DNA of 64,000 bases from Pseudomonas sp. J452 (GCF_024666525.1 NZ_CP088294.1:4526001-4590000); one strand, 5' to 3'. Numbered from the stretch's first letter, positions 25,712-36,027 are shown. Notes: generated by a model not told the origin, from the letters alone. Program-made: numbers and translations.

Positions 25712-25976
25712 GGTCTGTTCCCGTTTCGTTCACGGCCGCGACGGAGCCCGTTTTTGCGCGGAACTAGGCACGAGACGCGAGGTTTGGTCGCCCAAATGAG
25801 CCGTCGAGTAACGACGCTCCGCGCAAAAACGAGCCCGTCCCTGCGGGTTGCGCGTAAAATCGCGCCATGCGTCGTTGCGGGACTTGCCAAGGGAATGACC
25901 ATTGCCTGCGTCCCGCGCCTAGCCTGGCGCGATTTTGCGCAGCAACGCGACTCGCGAACGAAACGGGAACAGACCC
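25711..25976. mobile_element. 266-bp MITE-like element between gcvR and bcp
   Basis: Ends are a perfect 21-bp inverted repeat (GGGTCTGTTCCCGTTTCGTTC) flanked by TTA on both sides (25708-25710 and 25977-25979), a probable 3-bp target duplication. Inside are two more inverted pairs: 25749-25762 with 25818-25831 (14 bp perfect) and 25852-25867 with 25925-25940 (15 of 16). The whole can fold into a three-armed structure. No transposase is encoded. Confidence 0.85.
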
Positions 25977-25989
25977 TTAGGAGCCACAC

Positions 25990-26463
25990 ATGGCCGTGAC
26001 CCTCGACCAGCCGGTCGCCGACTTCAACGCCGCCGCCACCAGCGGCGTACAGGTATCCCTGAGCGCCCTCAAGGGTCAGCAACTGGTGATCTACTTCTAC
26101 CCGAAGGACAGCACCCCGGGCTGCACCACCGAAGGCCAGGGCTTTCGCGACCACTATCCGGCCTTCCAGGCAGCCAACACCCTGGTGTTCGGCGTATCGC
26201 GCGACGGCATGAAGTCCCACGAGAACTTCAAGTGCAAGCAGGAGTTCCCCTTCGAGCTGATCTCGGACAAGGACGAGGCGCTCTGCCAGCTGTTCGACGT
26301 GATCAAGCTGAAGAAGCTCTACGGCAAGGAATACCTGGGCGTCGACCGCAGCACCTTCCTCATCGACAAAGATGGTGTGCTGCGCCAGGAGTGGCGTGGG
26401 GTGAAGGTGCCGGGGCATGTCGAGGCCGTGCTGGCCGCCGCCCAGGCGCTGAGCAAGCGTTAA
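25990..26463 (+). CDS. bcp: Thiol peroxidase, Bcp/PrxQ family
   Basis: 157 residues. Thioredoxin fold peroxiredoxin with peroxidatic Cys in PKDSTPGCTTEGQGFRD (C45). The usual resolving Cys five residues later in E. coli-type Bcp is replaced here by Gln/Gly (CTTEGQG), so another Cys (C77 in FKCKQEF) may serve or the enzyme acts as a 1-Cys type. It reduces peroxides with thioredoxin. Ribosome site TTAGGAG 6 bases before ATG; that site was adjacent to the gcvR stop before the MITE arrived. Confidence 0.92.
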   Translation: MAVTLDQPVADFNAAATSGVQVSLSALKGQQLVIYFYPKDSTPGCTTEGQGFRDHYPAFQAANTLVFGVSRDGMKSHENFKCKQEFPFELISDKDEALCQLFDVIKLKKLYGKEYLGVDRSTFLIDKDGVLRQEWRGVKVPGHVEAVLAAAQALSKR

Positions 26464-26476
26464 AACACCGAACATG

Positions 26477-26505
26477 AAAAAGGGCCGCATCGCGGCCCTT
26501 TTTTA
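26477..26505. terminator. Bidirectional terminator between bcp and the TusA-like gene
   Basis: Stem AGGGCCGC / GCGGCCCT flanked by A run and T run, working for both converging genes. Confidence 0.92.
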
Positions 26506-26516
26506 TTGCGCACCCC

Positions 26517-26756
26517 TTAAACCTTGCGCAACCAGTAACGGAATACGCCGCCCGCTTCTTCCTCGCGCAACAGCTCATGCCCGGCCAAACGCGCAAACGC
26601 TCGAAAATCGCGCTGCGAGCCGGCATCGGTGGCGATCACCTTGAGTACCGCACCACTGGGCAAGCGGTTCAGCTCCAGCTTGGCCTTGAGCAGCGGCAGC
26701 GGGCAGTTCAGGCCGCTGGCATCCAGCTCGGCATCGCAGGCAACAGGATCGGTCAT
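26517..26756 (-). CDS. TusA-family sulfur-transfer protein
   Basis: 79 residues from ATG 26756. The CPxP motif with the active Cys (C18) is in LDASGLNCPLPLLKAKLEL, and the FRAFARLAGHELL helix and VFRYWLRKV strand complete the SirA/TusA fold. It corresponds by position to PA1006 of P. aeruginosa, a TusA-like protein needed for molybdenum-cofactor-dependent nitrate respiration. Divergent from bepA. Confidence 0.9.
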   Translation of the reverse strand: MTDPVACDAELDASGLNCPLPLLKAKLELNRLPSGAVLKVIATDAGSQRDFRAFARLAGHELLREEEAGGVFRYWLRKV

Positions 26757-26863
26757 CGAGGGCTCTCCACAGGGGCGGCAAGCATACCCAAGGCCGCACA
26801 ACCCTGGCCAGCCGACCACCCAGACGGCTACAGTAAGGCCTTTGTTTGCCATGAGCCCCGTGC

Positions 26864-28297
26864 ATGAAGCTTCTGCGCCCTTCCCTGCTCGCCCTCGCCT
26901 GCCTGCTCGCCTATCCCGTCACAGCCGATGACCTGCCGTCGCTGGGCGATGCCAGCTCATCGATCGTCTCGCCGGAACAGGAACACCAGCTCGGCCGCGC
27001 CTGGCTGAGCATCCTGCGCGGTCAGGTCGACCAGCTGTCCGACCCGCAGCTCAAGGACTATGTGGAGAGCAGCGTCTATCGCCTGGCCGAAACCAGCCAG
27101 GTGCAGGATCGGCGCCTGGAGTTCGTCCTGCTCAACAGCCCGCAGCTCAACGCCTTCGCCGCGCCAGGCGGAATCATCGGGGTCAACGGCGGCCTGCTCC
27201 TCTCGGCGCAGACCGAAGGCGAATACGCCTCGGTGATGGCCCACGAACTGGCGCACCTGTCGCAACGCCACTTCGCCCGCGGCATCGAAGCCCAGCAGCG
27301 CATGCAGGTGCCGGTGATGGCCGCCATGCTCGCCGGTATCGTCGCCGCAGCGGCTGGCGCCGGTGATGCCGGCATCGCCACCATCATGGGCGCCCAGGCC
27401 GCAGCCATCCAGGAACAGCGGCGCTTCTCGCGGCAGAACGAACAGGAAGCCGACCGCATCGGCCTGCTCAACCTGGAAAAGGCCGGCTATGACCCGCGCG
27501 CCATGCCGAGCATGTTCGAGCGCCTGCTGCGCCAGTATCGCTACGATCGCAAACCACCGGAATTCCTCCTCACCCACCCGGTATCCGAGTCGCGCATCGC
27601 CGACACCCGCAACCGCGCCGAACAATTTCAGCCAGGCGGCATCAACGACAGCCTGCGCTACCAGTTGATGCGCGCCCGCGTGCAGCTGATCTTCGAGGAG
27701 ACACCGGGGATCGCTGCCAAGCGCTTTCGCGCCATGCTCGAGGAAAACCCCAAGTTGGACGCTGCGCGTTATGGCCTGGCCATCGCCAAGATCAAGGGTG
27801 GCCAGCTCAACGAAGCACGCACGACCTTGCAGGAGCTGCTGGCCAAGGCGCCGGAGGACATCACCTACAACCTGGCCATGGTCGATCTGGATATCACCAG
27901 CAATCGCCTGAACGATGCCCGCCAGCGGGTCGAACGGCTGCGCAACCTGTATCCGAACAACTACCCGCTGGATCAGGCGCGCATCGACCTGATGTTCAAG
28001 CAGAGCCAGGGCAAGGAGGCTGAGGTAGCACTCAACGAACTGCTCAAGAACCGCCCGCATGACCCGGACGTCTGGTATCAGGTGGCCGAGGCCCGCGGCC
28101 TGGCCGGCAACATCATCGGCCTGCACCAGGCCCGCGCCGAGTTCTTCGCCCTGGTCGGCGACTACGACCAGGCCCTGTCGCAACTGGACCTGGCCAAGCG
28201 CCGCGCCAGCAGCAACTTCCCTCTGGCTTCCCGCATCGATGCACGCCAACTGGAGCTGATGGAAGAAAAACGCGCGATCGACAAGATGCTGCGCTGA
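26864..28297 (+). CDS. bepA: Periplasmic M48 metalloprotease and chaperone BepA
   Basis: 477 residues: signal peptide (to about TADD, residue 21), M48 peptidase domain with zinc motif HELAH (127-131) and the third ligand in NEQEADRIG, then four or more TPR units (about 300-470). BepA degrades or rescues stalled outer-membrane proteins such as LptD at the Bam complex. Length and order match the family. Confidence 0.94.
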   Translation: MKLLRPSLLALACLLAYPVTADDLPSLGDASSSIVSPEQEHQLGRAWLSILRGQVDQLSDPQLKDYVESSVYRLAETSQVQDRRLEFVLLNSPQLNAFAAPGGIIGVNGGLLLSAQTEGEYASVMAHELAHLSQRHFARGIEAQQRMQVPVMAAMLAGIVAAAAGAGDAGIATIMGAQAAAIQEQRRFSRQNEQEADRIGLLNLEKAGYDPRAMPSMFERLLRQYRYDRKPPEFLLTHPVSESRIADTRNRAEQFQPGGINDSLRYQLMRARVQLIFEETPGIAAKRFRAMLEENPKLDAARYGLAIAKIKGGQLNEARTTLQELLAKAPEDITYNLAMVDLDITSNRLNDARQRVERLRNLYPNNYPLDQARIDLMFKQSQGKEAEVALNELLKNRPHDPDVWYQVAEARGLAGNIIGLHQARAEFFALVGDYDQALSQLDLAKRRASSNFPLASRIDARQLELMEEKRAIDKMLR

Positions 28298-28309
28298 TCA
28301 GCTGTCCAT

Positions 28310-28338
28310 GAAAAAGCCCGGCATTGCCGGGCTTTTTT
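28310..28338. terminator. Bidirectional terminator between bepA and nadA
   Basis: Stem AAGCCCGGCA / TGCCGGGCTT with A run before and T run after; serves both converging genes. Confidence 0.92.
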
Positions 28339-28353
28339 GTATCTGCACTCACC

Positions 28354-29412
28354 TCAGGCGTTGCCGCTCAATTTCAGCCGGGCTGCCTGGGTGAAATCCA
28401 GCATGCGCTTGAGCGGCTTGATTGCCCGTGGAATCAGCGCCGGCTCAACCAGGATCTCGTTACTGCCCTCCCGCAGGCACTGCAGGGTGCGCTGCAGGGT
28501 GTTCATGGCCATCCACGGGCAATGCGCGCAACTGCGGCAGGCGGCGCCATTGCCGGCGGTCGGCGCCTCGATGAAGACCTTGTCCGGGCATAGCTGCTGC
28601 ATCTTGTAGAAGATGCCGCGGTCGGTGGCGACGATAAAGGTCTGGTTCGGCAGGGTCTGCGCCGCCTTGATCAGCTGGCTGGTGGAACCCACCGCATCGG
28701 CCAGCTCGATCACCGCTTCCGGCGACTCCGGGTGAACCAGCACGGCGGCGTCCGGATACAGCGCCTTCATGTCGTGCAGTTGCTTGGCTTTGAACTCCTC
28801 GTGGACGATGCAGGCGCCATCCCACAGCAGCATGTCGGCGCCGGTCTGACGCTGGATGTAGCGGCCCAGGTGCTGGTCCGGTGCCCAGAGAATGGTTTCA
28901 CCGTTGTCCATCAGGCTCTCGACGATTTCCAGCGCACAACTGGAGGTCACCACCCAGTCGGCCCGCGCCTTCACCGCCGCCGAGGTGTTGGCATACACCA
29001 CCACGGTACGCTCCGGGTGCTGGTCGCAGAACGCCGAAAACTCGTCAACCGGGCAACCCAGATCGAGCGAGCAGGTGGCTTCCAGGGTCGGCATCAGCAC
29101 GCGCTTTTCCGGGTTGAGGATCTTTGCCGTCTCGCCCATGAACTTGACCCCGGCTACCACCACGGTCTGCGCCGCGTGCTGGTTGCCGAAGCGGGCCATT
29201 TCCAGGGAGTCGGAGACGCAGCCGCCGGTTTCCTCGGCCAACGCCTGGATCACCGGATCACAGTAGTAGTGCGCGACCAGCACGGCATTCTGCTTCTTCA
29301 GCTCGGCGGCTATTTCGCTACGGTAGAAGGCCTCCTGCTCGGGCGTCAGCGGCACGGGCTGCTTGGCATCGAGATGGGCTTGAACCAGAAGGCGTTCGGA
29401 AATATGCGTCAT
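28354..29412 (-). CDS. nadA: Quinolinate synthase A
   Basis: 352 residues. [4Fe-4S] enzyme that condenses iminoaspartate with dihydroxyacetone phosphate for NAD synthesis. Visible motifs: [13 protein letters not shown] at about 42-54, [29 protein letters not shown] and the late Cys cluster region [17 protein letters not shown]. Isolated gene, with terminators on both sides. Confidence 0.96.
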   Translation of the reverse strand: MTHISERLLVQAHLDAKQPVPLTPEQEAFYRSEIAAELKKQNAVLVAHYYCDPVIQALAEETGGCVSDSLEMARFGNQHAAQTVVVAGVKFMGETAKILNPEKRVLMPTLEATCSLDLGCPVDEFSAFCDQHPERTVVVYANTSAAVKARADWVVTSSCALEIVESLMDNGETILWAPDQHLGRYIQRQTGADMLLWDGACIVHEEFKAKQLHDMKALYPDAAVLVHPESPEAVIELADAVGSTSQLIKAAQTLPNQTFIVATDRGIFYKMQQLCPDKVFIEAPTAGNGAACRSCAHCPWMAMNTLQRTLQCLREGSNEILVEPALIPRAIKPLKRMLDFTQAARLKLSGNA

Positions 29413-29536
29413 GTTGATCAGACCTGCAGGCGCGGGTTGGCAAGTGGCGAGTATACCATTGGCCCCTGCCGCCTCAGGGCGGCAGAGCTAACGCAGCAAT
29501 GCCAGGCACAGTATCGCCGGGCTTTTTTCGAGGCAT

Positions 29537-29562
29537 AAAAAAAGCCAGTCTTGCGACTGGCT
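29537..29562 (-). terminator. Terminator of tRNA-Lys
   Basis: Reverse strand: AGCCAGTC / GACTGGCT with a 4-base loop, followed by seven T residues, 10 bases beyond the tRNA. Confidence 0.9.
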
Positions 29563-29571
29563 TTTGCGATT

Positions 29572-29647
29572 TGGTGGGTCGTGTAGGATTCGAACCTACG
29601 ACCAATTGGTTAAAAGCCAACTGCTCTACCAACTGAGCTAACGACCC
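29572..29647 (-). tRNA. tRNA-Lys (TTT)
   Basis: 76 nt with encoded CCA. Acceptor GGGTCGT / ACGACCC, anticodon TTT in TTGGCTTTTAACCAA, T loop TTCGAAT. Confidence 0.97.
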
Positions 29648-29704
29648 GACGCGGTGCGCATAATACTGATTTAATTCAGAAAATCAACACCCCGCGGAAA
29701 AACT

Positions 29705-30379
29705 TCAGCTATAGCGAGTCGGATCCACTACTCCCGCGGCGATAAAACCGGCCGCACGCAGCCGGCAGCTATCGCACTTGCCACAAGCCCGACCATCCGC
29801 ATCGGCCTGGTAGCAGGACACGGTCAAAGCATAGTCGACGCCATGCCGCATGCCGATCTGCACGATCTGCGCCTTGCTCAGGTTCTGCAGCGGCGCTTGA
29901 ATGCGAAAGCCCTCCCCTTCCACACCCTCACGAGTCGCCAGATTGGCCAGCCGCTCGAACGCGGCAATGAAGTCGGGACGGCAATCCGGATAACCGGAAT
30001 AGTCCACGGCATTGACCCCGATAAAGATATCGTGGGCGCCCAGCACCTCCGCCCAGCCCAGGGCCAGTGCGAGGAATACCGTGTTGCGTGCCGGCACATA
30101 GGTCACCGGAATGCCTTCGGTCGGGCTCTCCGGCACGGCAATCGAACTGTCGGTCAGGGCCGAACCACCGATACCGTTGAGATTGAGGCCGACCACCTTG
30201 TGCTCGACCACGCCCAGTTGTGCCGCCACCCGCTCGGCCGCCTGCAACTCAACGCGATGGCGCTGGCCGTAATCAAAACTCATGCTGTAGCAGGCGAAGC
30301 CCACGGCCTTGGCCTGAGCCAGGATGGTGGCGGAGTCGAGGCCACCGGAAAGCAGCACCACGGCTTTCTTGTCTGTCAT
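29705..30379 (-). CDS. queC: 7-cyano-7-deazaguanine (preQ0) synthase
   Basis: 224 residues. ATP pyrophosphatase fold with the SGGLDS motif at 10-15, and zinc-binding cysteines in [24 protein letters not shown]. Makes preQ0 for queuosine. 15 bases downstream of queE, same operon. Confidence 0.96.
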   Translation of the reverse strand: MTDKKAVVLLSGGLDSATILAQAKAVGFACYSMSFDYGQRHRVELQAAERVAAQLGVVEHKVVGLNLNGIGGSALTDSSIAVPESPTEGIPVTYVPARNTVFLALALGWAEVLGAHDIFIGVNAVDYSGYPDCRPDFIAAFERLANLATREGVEGEGFRIQAPLQNLSKAQIVQIGMRHGVDYALTVSCYQADADGRACGKCDSCRLRAAGFIAAGVVDPTRYS

Positions 30380-30394
30380 CTCAGTACCCTCGAA

Positions 30395-31042
30395 TCAGTG
30401 GCCAGGCTCATCGTTCCACAGCAGCTTGTGCAGCTGCAGCTGGAAGCGCACGGGCAGATTGTCGGCGATGATCCACTCGGCCAGGGCCTGGGCACTGACC
30501 TGCTTATGGCTGGGCGAGAACAGCACCTCGCCGGCGCGCTGGTCGAGGCGGTACTCGATCAGCTTGGAGACGGCCCAGTCGTAGTCCTCGCGCGAGCAGA
30601 TGACGAACTTGACCTGATCGTTGCGGGTCAGCAGATCCAGGTTGCTGTACAGATTGCGCGAGACTTCCGCCGAACCCGGGGTTTTCAGGTCAACCACGCG
30701 GCTGACGCGGGGATCGGTGGCCGCGATATCGAGGGCACCGCTGGTCTCCAAGGACACCTCGTAGCCGGCATCGCACAGGCGCTTGAGCAGCGCAATGCAA
30801 TTGGGCTGGGCCAGTGGCTCGCCACCGGTCACGCAAATGTAGCGTGGCTTGTAGCTGGCGATCTGTGTGCAGATGGCGTCCAGGCTCATGAGCTCGCCGC
30901 CGCTAAAGGCGTAGGCGGTGTCGCAGTACTGGCAGCGCAGCGGGCAGCCAGTCAGGCGAACGAACACAGTGGGTAAACCACTGCTGCGCGTTTCGCCCTG
31001 CAGCGAGTAGAAAATCTCGGTAATGCGCAGGGTTTCTTGCAT
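30395..31042 (-). CDS. queE: 7-carboxy-7-deazaguanine synthase
   Basis: 215 residues from ATG 31042. Radical SAM enzyme with CPLRCQYC (C33, C37, C40) and the GGEPL motif. The extended start ITEIFYSLQGET is characteristic. It converts carboxytetrahydropterin to the deazaguanine core; queC acts next. A terminator separates it from cpoB upstream. Confidence 0.95.
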   Translation of the reverse strand: MQETLRITEIFYSLQGETRSSGLPTVFVRLTGCPLRCQYCDTAYAFSGGELMSLDAICTQIASYKPRYICVTGGEPLAQPNCIALLKRLCDAGYEVSLETSGALDIAATDPRVSRVVDLKTPGSAEVSRNLYSNLDLLTRNDQVKFVICSREDYDWAVSKLIEYRLDQRAGEVLFSPSHKQVSAQALAEWIIADNLPVRFQLQLHKLLWNDEPGH

Positions 31043-31189
31043 ATCGGCACCGGGCGTGACGGCGAAACAGGCCATCCGCCTCCGTTGCGGGAAAGGGGGC
31101 CGCGATTCTAAACGAAAATATTAAGGGAGACATTTTTAACGTCGCCCAGGCGACGGAGCGGAGGGTGACCACCACGGAAGATAAGCCAT

Positions 31190-31217
31190 AAAAAACCCGC
31201 GCCAGGCGCGGGTTTTC
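31190..31217 (-). terminator. Terminator of the tol-pal operon
   Basis: Reverse strand: AACCCGCGCC / GGCGCGGGTT with a tight loop, then a T run, about 18 bases after the cpoB stop. Confidence 0.88.
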
Positions 31218-31234
31218 TGATCAGAACAGACCGA

Positions 31235-32062
31235 TCAGGGCAGACGTTGCAGGTCGCGCTGGGCCAACTGGGCGGCGGAGGAGCCTGGGAACTGGGCAAT
31301 CAGCTGACGCAGGATGCCCTTAGCCTTGTCGGTATTGCCCAGGCGCTGCTCGACATCGGCCAGCTTGAACAGCGAATCCGGCACCTTGGCATGGGTCGGG
31401 TAGGTCACGCTGACCTGGGCAAAGGCCTTACCGGCCTCTTGCAGGTTGCCATTGGCCAGGTTGACCTCACCGAGCCAGTACTGGGCATTGCCGGCGTACT
31501 GGCTGCTCGGGTATTTGCGCAGGAAGGCGCCGAAGGCCTGGCTGGCCTTGTCGAAATCCTTGGCTTTGATCAGGTCGAAGGCAGCGTCGTAATACAGCTT
31601 TTCCTTCGCCGGGTCGGCCGGCTCATTGCTCGCAGGCTGTGCTGGAGCTTGCTGGGCCGGAGCCGTTGGAGCACCGCCGGCGTTGATCGCGCCGTCGGCA
31701 GGGGAATTTTGGGTAGGAGCTGCGGCGCCAGCGGCACCACCAGCCAGACGGCTGTCCATATCTTGGTAACGCGCCAAGCTTTCTTGCTTGAGACGCTCAA
31801 TCTCGTTCTGCTGTTCTTCAACCATGCCACGCAGCGAAGCAATTTCTTGCTGCATCTGCTGCAACTGCATGAACAGCTCACCCTGCGCCGAGGCCGGGGC
31901 CGTAGCCCCGCCCCCAGCGTAGGCGCCATTCGTGCCGTAACCCACCGGCGGATAACTGCTAGCACCGTAACCGGCACTACTATCCACCACGGGAACCTCG
32001 GCCACTGCCGCAAGCGGCAGGGCGAGAACCAGAGAGGCTACGACACGAAGGCACTTTTGCAT
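31235..32062 (-). CDS. cpoB: Cell division coordinator CpoB (YbgF)
   Basis: 275 residues: signal peptide (cleaved after AAVA, residue 21), a low-complexity Gly/Tyr stretch, a trimerising coiled coil (about 64-100, MQLQQMQQEIASLRGMVEEQQNEIERLKQE), a Pro/Ala linker and three TPR units (about 155-270). It links PBP1B activity to Tol-Pal constriction. Seven bases after pal. Confidence 0.93.
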   Translation of the reverse strand: MQKCLRVVASLVLALPLAAVAEVPVVDSSAGYGASSYPPVGYGTNGAYAGGGATAPASAQGELFMQLQQMQQEIASLRGMVEEQQNEIERLKQESLARYQDMDSRLAGGAAGAAAPTQNSPADGAINAGGAPTAPAQQAPAQPASNEPADPAKEKLYYDAAFDLIKAKDFDKASQAFGAFLRKYPSSQYAGNAQYWLGEVNLANGNLQEAGKAFAQVSVTYPTHAKVPDSLFKLADVEQRLGNTDKAKGILRQLIAQFPGSSAAQLAQRDLQRLP

Positions 32063-32068
32063 GGCGAA

Positions 32069-32557
32069 TTACTTACGCAGTTCGACGCGACGGTTCTGAG
32101 CCCAGGACTGCTCTTCGGTGCCAGTGGCAACCGGACGCTCTTCGCCGTAGGAAACCAGTTCCAGCTGAGCCGGGGAAACGCCCTGCAGAACCAGGTAGCG
32201 CTGTACGGCCTGAGCACGACGCTCGCCCAGAGCCATGTTGTACTCGCGGGTGCCGCGCTCGTCGGTGTGGCCTTCCAGAACGACGCGAGCGCCGTTGCCT
32301 TTCAGGTCCTTGGCGTGTACGTCCAGAGCGCGCATGGCTTCCGGCTTCAGGTCGGAGCTGTCGTATTCGAAGTAGAAGGTGGTGATGGCGCGCAGAGCAG
32401 CTTCTTCGCTCAGAGCGCTGTCCATGCCATTGGCGTTGGCGTCGTAGCCAGCGTTCGGGTCGGTGGCGCCTTCGCCAGCGTTGTCGCCGCCTTTGGACGA
32501 GCAACCAACGGTAACGGCCAGAGCCAGGCCCAGTGCAGCAAATTTCAGCATTTCCAT
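32069..32557 (-). CDS. pal: Peptidoglycan-associated lipoprotein (OprL)
   Basis: 162 residues. Lipobox VTVGC at residues 15-19, Gly/Asp-rich linker, OmpA-like domain with [25 protein letters not shown], the [22 protein letters not shown] peptidoglycan-binding motif and QNRRVELRK end. Anchors the outer membrane to peptidoglycan and binds TolB. Confidence 0.97.
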   Translation of the reverse strand: MEMLKFAALGLALAVTVGCSSKGGDNAGEGATDPNAGYDANANGMDSALSEEAALRAITTFYFEYDSSDLKPEAMRALDVHAKDLKGNGARVVLEGHTDERGTREYNMALGERRAQAVQRYLVLQGVSPAQLELVSYGEERPVATGTEEQSWAQNRRVELRK

Positions 32558-32611
32558 GGTGTAACTCCTAATGGTTTCTAGGTGTGTTTAAAGCAAAGTT
32601 TTGTTACCGCA

Positions 32612-33919
32612 TCAGTTCAGGTAGGGGGACCAGGACGGTTCCCTCACATCACCTTGCGCGGTGGGAATCGGGAGTCTGGCGCGCCCGTTGGTAGACACGA
32701 GCATCAGCACTCCGCGGCCCTGCTGGCGGGTGGCGTAGATTAACATGGTGCCATTGGGCGCGACAGTAGGAGAGTCGTCCAGACTGGTCTCGGAGAGGAT
32801 GCGCGGAGCGGAGCCGGCACGGGTCAGATCCTGCGCCGCCACTTTGAAGTTGGTGAAGCCATCCTGACGATGGATCATCACCAGCATCTTCTCGTCAGCC
32901 GAGAGTTTCGGGTTGGCGTTGTAGTTACCGATGAAGGTCACGCGCTGCGCCTCGCCACCGGCGATGTTCTGCTTGTAGATCTGCGGCTTGCCGGCACGGT
33001 CCGAGGTGAAGTACAGGGTCTGGCCATCCTTGCCCCAGAAGGGCTCGGTATCGATGGCGTAGTGATTGGTCACGCGCTGCAGCTGACGGCTGCCGAGGTT
33101 CATCACGTAGATTTCCGGGTTGCCGTCCTTGGACAGCACGAACGCCAGGCGATTGCCATCCGGCGACCAGGCCGGTGCGCCGTTAAGGCCCTGGAAGTTG
33201 GTGATCTGCTCGCGGCGACCGGTGTCGATGTGCTGCACGAAGATGCGCGGGCGGCGCTGCTCGAACGACACATAGGCAATACGACGGCCATCCGGCGCAT
33301 AGCGCGGCGAGAGAATCGGCTCGCGCGACTGCAGCAGGGTCACACCACGGGCACCGTCATAGTCGGAGCGCTGCAGGGTGTAACGGGTGTTGTTGACCGA
33401 AAAACGCTCGGCGGTGACGTAGAGCATCTTGGTGGAGAAAGCGCCCTTGATGCCGGTCAGTTTTTCGAACGACTGGTCGGCCACATGGTGGGCCATGTCG
33501 CGCAGCTGATCCGGCGTACCGGTCACATTGCCGGCCGCGACCTGTTGCTGACTGGCCACGTTGAACAGGGCGAACTGCACCTGCAGGCGGCCACCGGTCG
33601 GCGCGATGCTGCCGACCAGTACGTACTGGGCGCCCAGGGCCTGCCAATCGCGGTAGATGATCTCGCCGGCCTGGGTCGGCAGGCTGATCATGTTCTGCCG
33701 GGGAATCGGCTCGTACATACCGGAGTTGCGCAGGTCATTACCGATGATATCGGCCATGTCCTCGGGCAGCACGGTGCCGCCCTGCCAGCCAAACGGCACT
33801 ACGGCAATCGGGATGGCCCGGTTGACCCCATCGGTTACGGAGATGTTCTTTTCATCGGCGACAGCCAGGCCGGCTACGCAGCAGAGAACAACAAGCAACC
33901 CTCGAAGAATATTGATCAC
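32612..33919 (-). CDS. tolB: Tol-Pal system protein TolB
   Basis: 435 residues with signal peptide (cleaved near LAVADE). N-terminal TolB domain (about 22-160) and a C-terminal six-bladed propeller with repeated SPDG/APDG motifs ([27 protein letters not shown]). Periplasmic partner of Pal and TolA. Overlaps tolA by 4 bases. Confidence 0.97.
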   Translation of the reverse strand: MINILRGLLVVLCCVAGLAVADEKNISVTDGVNRAIPIAVVPFGWQGGTVLPEDMADIIGNDLRNSGMYEPIPRQNMISLPTQAGEIIYRDWQALGAQYVLVGSIAPTGGRLQVQFALFNVASQQQVAAGNVTGTPDQLRDMAHHVADQSFEKLTGIKGAFSTKMLYVTAERFSVNNTRYTLQRSDYDGARGVTLLQSREPILSPRYAPDGRRIAYVSFEQRRPRIFVQHIDTGRREQITNFQGLNGAPAWSPDGNRLAFVLSKDGNPEIYVMNLGSRQLQRVTNHYAIDTEPFWGKDGQTLYFTSDRAGKPQIYKQNIAGGEAQRVTFIGNYNANPKLSADEKMLVMIHRQDGFTNFKVAAQDLTRAGSAPRILSETSLDDSPTVAPNGTMLIYATRQQGRGVLMLVSTNGRARLPIPTAQGDVREPSWSPYLN

Positions 33920-34860
33920 AGGTCCAGATCCTCTGGTGTAAACGTCATTTTGAACGAGCGATAGGGTGCGAAGTCGGCAGGGCTGATGCCCTGCATCTCA
34001 GGAATCTGACCCACGTTACGCACTGCAGTTACCGCCGAACTATCGAAGGCAGCATCACCACTGGAGCGCAATACCGAAGCATTGCTGATGATGCCACCAG
34101 GCAGCATATTTACTTGTACGGTCACACTCATGCCATTTCGGGCAGAGGGCGGACGACTCCAACGGCCAGACACTTCTTTGCGAATCAGATCATCGAAGTT
34201 ACCCGCCACCTGATCACCAACTTCATCGGCCAGCGCCTGCTGACGCTCGGTGGTATCGGACAGCAACTCGGCCAATGCCTGTGCTTTCTTGTCCTCTGCC
34301 GCCTTGCGTGCCGCTTCCTGAGCCTTTTTCTTGGCATCAGCGGCAGCCGCCTTTTTCTTGGCGTCTTCCGCGGCTTTCTTCTTCGCTGCTTCGGCCGCCT
34401 TTTTCTTGGCTTCCTCGGCGGCTTTCTTCTTCTCTTCCTCGGACTTTTTCTTGGCGATATCGGCGAGCTTCTTCTGCTCGGCCTTCTTGGCTTCTTCCGC
34501 CTTCTGCGCCTCGGCCTTCTTATCGGCCACTTCCGCCTGTTTGGCTGCCTCGGCTTGCTTTTGTTCCGCAGCCTCCTGCTTCTTCTGCTCTTCCTTCTTC
34601 GCCTCGAGCTGCTCCTGCTCATACTGACGCGCCGCGGTTTTCTTGGCTTCGCCGGCAACCTTCTGATTGGTCTGGGTGGTGGCCTGACTCTGCGATTTCA
34701 GCTGATACAGGGTTGCCTGGACGATCGGTTTGGCCGGCGGCAGCTCAGGAGCAAACTGAAAGCTGACGAACAGCATGGCAAACATCAGGGCGTGCAGAGC
34801 CACGGCCCAGATGGTTGGCCAGAAATAGCTTTCCGAGGAGGAGCGAGCGCTCTGCTGCAT
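33916..34860 (-). CDS. tolA: Cell envelope integrity protein TolA
   Basis: 314 residues: one transmembrane helix near residues 15-35, a long Ala/Lys/Glu helix (about 70-200) built from [13 protein letters not shown] repeats, and a C-terminal domain ([33 protein letters not shown]) that contacts TolB and Pal. Transmits the TolQR proton force. The start shares a base with the tolR stop. Confidence 0.96.
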   Translation of the reverse strand: MQQSARSSSESYFWPTIWAVALHALMFAMLFVSFQFAPELPPAKPIVQATLYQLKSQSQATTQTNQKVAGEAKKTAARQYEQEQLEAKKEEQKKQEAAEQKQAEAAKQAEVADKKAEAQKAEEAKKAEQKKLADIAKKKSEEEKKKAAEEAKKKAAEAAKKKAAEDAKKKAAAADAKKKAQEAARKAAEDKKAQALAELLSDTTERQQALADEVGDQVAGNFDDLIRKEVSGRWSRPPSARNGMSVTVQVNMLPGGIISNASVLRSSGDAAFDSSAVTAVRNVGQIPEMQGISPADFAPYRSFKMTFTPEDLDL

Positions 34861-35318
34861 CAGGGGGCCTCGGTGATCAGCCCGACGTTACCCACGCCAG
34901 CCTGCTGCAAACCGCCCATCACCGCCATTACCGAGCCGTAATCGACCGCCTTGTCACCGCGCACGAAGACCTGCACCTTTTTACCCTGGCTGGCGTTCTG
35001 GCTCATGATCGCGGTGACTGCCTGCACCAGCGCGGGCAGTTCGAGCGCGGTCTCGCTCTGCTTACCCTGATCCGGATCAACTTCCTCGCCCATGTTCCAG
35101 TAGTAGGTCTTGTCGGCCTTGATGGAAACGGTCAGCACGCGGGAGTTGTTGTCCTGCGGCAAGGCCTCGCTGGAGACCTTGGGCAAGTCAACCTTGACGC
35201 CCTGGTTGAGCATCGGCGCGGTCACCATGAAGATCACCAGCAGCACCAGCATCACGTCGATATAAGGCACGACGTTCATCTCGGCGACTGGCTTGCGTCT
35301 ATTGCGAATTCTGGCCAT
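34860..35318 (-). CDS. tolR: Tol-Pal system protein TolR
   Basis: 152 residues. ExbD/TolR family: N-terminal helix with the essential Asp in NVVPYIDVMLVLLVIFMVTAP, periplasmic domain after. Forms the proton-driven motor with TolQ, 8 bases upstream. Confidence 0.97.
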   Translation of the reverse strand: MARIRNRRKPVAEMNVVPYIDVMLVLLVIFMVTAPMLNQGVKVDLPKVSSEALPQDNNSRVLTVSIKADKTYYWNMGEEVDPDQGKQSETALELPALVQAVTAIMSQNASQGKKVQVFVRGDKAVDYGSVMAVMGGLQQAGVGNVGLITEAP

Positions 35319-35326
35319 GGGCAGCC

Positions 35327-36025
35327 TCAGTCCTCGCTGGTGTGCACTTTGCGGTGCAGGATCGCCTGGAACTCGTCAGCGAAGGTGTAGTAACGACTGA
35401 TCAGACGCTCGCCTTGCGCGGAGAAACGGTTGTAGGCGATAACCGCCGGGATGGCGGCGAACAGGCCGATGGCGGTGGCGATCAGCGCTTCGGCAATGCC
35501 CGGGGCCACGGTGGCCAGGGTGGCCTGCTGCACCTGAGCCAGACCGCGGAAGGAGTTCATGATGCCCCACACGGTACCGAACAGGCCGATGTACGGGCTG
35601 GTCGAGCCGACGGTGGCGAGGAATGGCAGGCTCTGCTCGAGCTTCTCTTCCTCACGCGAGATGGCCACGCGCATGGCCCGTGCCACGCCATCCATCACCG
35701 CATCCGGATCGACGCCAGACTGCTGGCGCAGGCGGGAGAATTCCTTGAAGCCGGCACGAAAGATCTGCTCCACGCCGCAGTCCGGGTCCGGGTTGCTGCC
35801 GGCCTGGCGATACAGCTTGGACAGGTCGATACCCGACCAGAAGCGCTCCTCGAACATTTCCAGCGACTTCTTGGCGGCACGCAGCATGGTGCTGCGCTGG
35901 AAGATCATCACCCATGACGTGACCGAGGCGGCCACCAGAATGAGCATGACCAGCTGCACCACGAAACTGGCGTTGCTGATCAGGCTCCACATGGACATAT
36001 GGTCTACGGCGGCGTTAGCTTCCAC
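35327..36025 (-). CDS. tolQ: Tol-Pal system protein TolQ
   Basis: 232 residues, three membrane helices (about 15-40, 135-160, 170-195). Conserved GTVWGIMNSFRGLA and PGIAEALIATAIGLFAAIPAVIAYN mark MotA/TolQ/ExbB proton channel proteins. The start follows ybgC by two bases. Confidence 0.97.
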   Translation of the reverse strand: MEANAAVDHMSMWSLISNASFVVQLVMLILVAASVTSWVMIFQRSTMLRAAKKSLEMFEERFWSGIDLSKLYRQAGSNPDPDCGVEQIFRAGFKEFSRLRQQSGVDPDAVMDGVARAMRVAISREEEKLEQSLPFLATVGSTSPYIGLFGTVWGIMNSFRGLAQVQQATLATVAPGIAEALIATAIGLFAAIPAVIAYNRFSAQGERLISRYYTFADEFQAILHRKVHTSED

Positions 36026-36027
36026 GC

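Noticed and set aside
25754..25999. 81-codon frame within the MITE-like element
   Set aside because: Lies over the inverted repeats, no ribosome site and no transposase similarity.
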